From an uncultured Lentisphaeraceae bacterium (GTDB lineage Bacteria > Verrucomicrobiota > Kiritimatiellia > RFP12 > DVOR01): DNA of 64,000 bases. Below are positions 61,751 through 64,000 of the stretch, one piece after another (position 1 is the first letter of the stretch; each line of letters begins with the position of its first letter). The stretch is from the NCBI GenBank assembly GCA_949282555.1, contig CASDPK010000009.1, positions 1 to 64,000 of the forward strand, in the 5' to 3' direction. Below the pieces are notes generated by a model. It was not told the DNA's origin, ran no database searches, and worked only from the letters and a program-made list of their open reading frames with translations. The position numbers and the translations under genes are program-made.

Positions 61751-62373
61751 AGCCTCGCTGTCTTGTCGTTGCCGGGCCGAACGGTTCCGGAAAGACATCC
61801 ATTACGGAACAATTGCATGAATTAAAGCATCGATGGATGTTGGGATGTGAATATATCAATCCCGACAAAATCGCAGAGGAGCAGTTTTCCGGATGGAACG
61901 ATGCCGCCTCTATTCGCTTGGCCGCGGAAAAGGCCGAGTCCTTAAGGGCATTATGCTTAAAAGAGCGACGAGATTTTGCCTTCGAGACGGTCTTTTCCGT
62001 TCGTCAAAAAGTGGACTTCCTTCGCGAAGCAAAAGAATGCGGCTATTTTATCCGCTTTTTTTTCGTTGGGACGGATACGCCACTCATCAATGCGGCTCGT
62101 ATCGCCAAGCGTTACATTAATGGCGGTCACACGGTACCTATTGAAAAGGTCGTTGACCGTTATAGTCGCTCTATGGCAAATGCGCTTGAGGCCGCAACAT
62201 TTGTTGACCGCGCCTACTTTTATGATAATTCTGCGGAATTTCAAGACGGCGTAAACCCAGAATGGACGCCCCTGTTTCGTACGCAAGACGGGTGTCTTTG
62301 TGAAAAATATCCCCGACCCACCCATGCTTGGGCTCAAGAAATCTACGATCGTTTGAAATTCCACACCCTCTGA
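61747..62373 (+). CDS. Zeta-toxin-family AAA kinase
   Basis: 208 residues. RCLVVAGPNGSGKTSITEQL is the Walker A loop; YINPDKIAEEQFSGW, DFAFETVFSVRQKVDFLREA and RIAKRYINGGHTVPIEKVVD with RYSRSMANALEAA follow in zeta order. Zeta toxins phosphorylate UDP-N-acetylglucosamine and so stop wall synthesis; this small member may have another target. The start is GTG 61747, overlapping the antitoxin stop. The module lies between inverted copies of the conserved block. Confidence 0.85.
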   Translation: MKPRCLVVAGPNGSGKTSITEQLHELKHRWMLGCEYINPDKIAEEQFSGWNDAASIRLAAEKAESLRALCLKERRDFAFETVFSVRQKVDFLREAKECGYFIRFFFVGTDTPLINAARIAKRYINGGHTVPIEKVVDRYSRSMANALEAATFVDRAYFYDNSAEFQDGVNPEWTPLFRTQDGCLCEKYPRPTHAWAQEIYDRLKFHTL

Positions 62374-62393
62374 CCTCCTTTCATAACCAATAA

Positions 62394-63065
62394 AAACGTT
62401 CCTCTTCTGCGCATCTAAACGGGTGTCTATCCGCCGCCGTTGAAAGCGACATCGTTGGATACACGACAAGAGAATTCTCGAAAGGTGTCCATTTACTTTC
62501 TATCCCGTTTGAGGATTTAGAGGGAGCAGAGGAGGGTTTTCCCATTCAAAAAATTGAGGGAACCTTTACTGCAGGAACACTTTCAGGGGATCAGTTGTTG
62601 GTATGGGATCCAGGATTAGGGCAATATACGTCCTATCGTTATACAAAGAATGGGTGGACCAAAGGAGGGATCTTAACAACAGATGTGATTTTTCCCACTC
62701 AGAGTGCCTTTTTGATGGCGGCTAAGCAGGCGATCTCGGTTACTTGCGCGGGAAGGGTTGTTTCGGAGGAGGAGACAAGAATTCCGTTGAGCAAAGGAAT
62801 TAATTTTGTTGCAAATCCGTATGCAACAGATTATCCGATCAAAGAGATAAAAGGAACATTGACGGCAGGTACTCTGCGAGCTGACCAATTACAGCGTTGG
62901 GATAGTGGAACGTCCCAATATGTGGTTTACAGGTACACAAATGATGGTTGGAAGAAGACAGGTGAAAGTGATGTAACAACGGATATTCTTGCCGCAGGTG
63001 AGGGTTTTGTAATCTCAAAACCTGTTTCGGATGGCGAACTTGTCTTTCCTTCTCCTTTAAAGTGA
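62394..63065 (+). pseudogene. 'VGYTT' two-repeat gene of cassette 4, without start codon
   Basis: The frame opens after a TAA at 62391 and reads HLNGCLSAAVESDIVGYTT, then two repeats (TFTAGTLSGDQLLVWDPGLG and TLTAGTLRADQLQRWDSGTS). No ATG, GTG or TTG lies between that stop and the block; the first ATG is well inside. There is no signal peptide. The coding body is otherwise intact, as expected of a donor cassette. Confidence 0.7.
62404..62468 (+). repeat. Conserved 5' block, copy 4
   Basis: About 65 bp, nearly identical to copy 3 in inverted orientation; the two flank the toxin-antitoxin pair. Confidence 0.85.
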
Positions 63066-63088
63066 GTAATAGTAAGAAAGAGGTCTCA

Positions 63089-63640
63089 ATGAAAAAGGTT
63101 CTTTTCTTTTTGTCTGTTTTACTTTCTAGTCTTCCCGTTTTCTCAGCACAAGTAAGTTGGGGGTTAGAGAGCGACATTTCTGGGCCGGGAGGCGATGTCC
63201 TTACCTCTGGTGTGGTGTATTTGGTGGAAGTCCCTTCCTCCGGGAATCCTCCAGAATATGTTCCTACCGATAATAAATGGAACATGAATGGTGGTACCAT
63301 TCTCGCTTCTTCTACGTATAATGAAGGGGTATGGGGACAGGTAGACCAGGTCTTAGGGAATGAGTTTTCGAAACAAAATGCCTATTATTTAGTTTTTACG
63401 ACACAGAATGGTGTTGTTTCAGACTTTGATGACCTCGTAGCAGGTTCAAGTGTCCTTATCTCCTCAATTCAAGGAGATGTCACGATCACACCCGATCCAA
63501 CTGGAAGTGGAAATGATGTCGTGATGGTGTTATGGGATGACGTTTCAGGAACGTGGCAAACTGTCGTTCCTGAGCCAACGGCATTGGCCCTTCTTGCGCT
63601 GGGCGTGGCAGGATTGGCTCTTCGCCGGTGCGTAGCGTAA
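63089..63640 (+). CDS. PEP-CTERM protein of cassette 4
   Basis: 183 residues. Signal (MKKVLFFLSVLLSSLPVFSA), mature start QVSWGLESDISGPGG, body with YYLVFTTQNGVVSDFDDLVA, and tail VPEPTALALLALGVAGLALR plus RC: one Arg of the usual RRR is Cys. ATG 63089 has AAAGAGGT 6 bases away; an earlier GTG overlaps the partner's stop. It ends at hub 2. Confidence 0.86.
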   Translation: MKKVLFFLSVLLSSLPVFSAQVSWGLESDISGPGGDVLTSGVVYLVEVPSSGNPPEYVPTDNKWNMNGGTILASSTYNEGVWGQVDQVLGNEFSKQNAYYLVFTTQNGVVSDFDDLVAGSSVLISSIQGDVTITPDPTGSGNDVVMVLWDDVSGTWQTVVPEPTALALLALGVAGLALRRCVA

Positions 63641-63785
63641 TAATCGGATTCTTCAAAAGTGAACGAGGCGCGGAATATTCCGCGCCTCGTTTCGTTTATT
63701 CGTCTGAAAGTAAGAACTTATGCCACACGGCGCTTCAACGCAAGCCCCGCAACGCCCAATGCCAAGAGGGCAAGAATAGTCGGCT
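63571..63785. repeat. Convergent hub 2 (copy of hub 1)
   Basis: Near-identical to 60116-60331, in the same orientation, about 3.45 kb away; the segment between carries cassettes 3 and 4 and the toxin-antitoxin genes. Confidence 0.88.
63664..63689. terminator. Bidirectional palindromic terminator of hub 2
   Basis: A perfect 26-bp palindrome (CGAGGCGCGGAAT and its complement), two bases longer than that of hub 1. Confidence 0.8.
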
Positions 63786-64000
63786 CGGGGACACTAATCC
63801 ACCCACCCACATCGCCGTCAATGGTAGCCGAAATCCCGTACGTTTCATCCGTTTCCCAAAGGACGGTCGATTGTGGATCCGTCTCACCAAACGTTTCGCC
63901 TGTTTTAACGGAACTAATCATTGCCCATCCCTTTGTTGCGTCGAAAATTACCATATAAAACGAAAGCGTTCCATCCGACAGTCCCGAAGCAACAGATGTG
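63718..64000 (-). CDS. PEP-CTERM protein of cassette 5, cut by the window end
   Basis: The C-terminal 93 residues are visible: SFYMVIFDATKGWAMISSVK, then GWISVPEPTILALLALGVAG and LALKRRVA. The start and partner gene lie beyond 64000. Orientation is again opposite to cassette 4. Confidence 0.83.
   Translation of the reverse strand, partial: TSVASGLSDGTLSFYMVIFDATKGWAMISSVKTGETFGETDPQSTVLWETDETYGISATIDGDVGGWISVPEPTILALLALGVAGLALKRRVA

Overview
The window looks like one contig of a PVC-superphylum bacterium, most likely a gut-type Kiritimatiellota; the taxon is an inference from gene content. The grounds are a GC-rich core; PEP-CTERM proteins ending in PEPTxLALLALGVAGLALxRR; a pseudopilin with a C-terminal H-X9-DG signature; a sugar cluster of Gfo/Idh/MocA oxidoreductases with a DUF1080 protein; and a kdu/TRAP uronate operon. 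No rRNA gene or replication origin was seen.

Layout. 1-2750: a frameshifted ISAs1-type transposase, a CNNM/CBS/CorC membrane protein and the N-terminal half of nadD, which stops abruptly against the C-terminal half of an unrelated secreted beta-helix protein. 3602-10635: a glycan locus (GH2 glycosidase, two exported Gfo/Idh/MocA proteins, a sugar-isomerase/DUF1080 fusion). 10721-10857: a candidate small structured RNA with its own promoter. 11248-12319: a surface-repeat gene bracketed by 22-bp direct repeats, then tRNA-Gly, tRNA-Leu and tRNA-Val. 12754-15131: HIT and PHP proteins, a secreted Pro/Arg-rich protein and an ArsR regulator. 15272-19967 (minus): dctP-dctQ-dctM-kduD-kduI, which imports unsaturated uronates and isomerises and reduces the resulting ketouronate. 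20294-33324 (minus): a pseudopilin followed 2 bp later by a giant 3969-residue exported protein with three lamin-tail-like modules. 33576-42104 (minus): a tightly coupled seven-gene operon (icd, rmuC, rlmL-like, rex, ydcF, degT, wecA-like fusion). 42317-44009: a histone-tail/glycogen-binding protein and a DUF362 ferredoxin-like protein.

44108-48597: tRNA-Thr carrying a 4.4-kb, partly deleted phage-like element bounded by 45-bp direct repeats. 48763-52145: pyrB, rnhC, aroA. 52160-53552 (minus): an HU/DUF4469 protein, a 26-residue hydrophobic peptide and a 112-residue unknown. 53803-56950: a SpoU methyltransferase with a -10 box that implies a leaderless message, then an AlbA/Schlafen-type ATPase-like regulator flanked by three copies of a 60-bp array of TTCTCAAAT half-sites.

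57238-64000 is the most unusual region: five two-gene cassettes in strictly alternating orientation (- + - + -). Each complete cassette has a secreted 'VESDIVGYTT' protein followed by a PEP-CTERM protein. The four visible 'VGYTT' genes share a 50-65 bp near-identical block at their 5' ends, and the PEP-CTERM 3' ends meet in near-identical convergent hubs. Only one copy has a convincing promoter, ribosome binding site, start and signal peptide; two have no usable start codon and one has an implausible head. A zeta-type toxin-antitoxin operon lies in the middle, between inverted copies of the block and inside the segment bounded by the two hubs. The layout resembles one expression locus with silent, recombinable surface-protein cassettes, held by a toxin-antitoxin pair.
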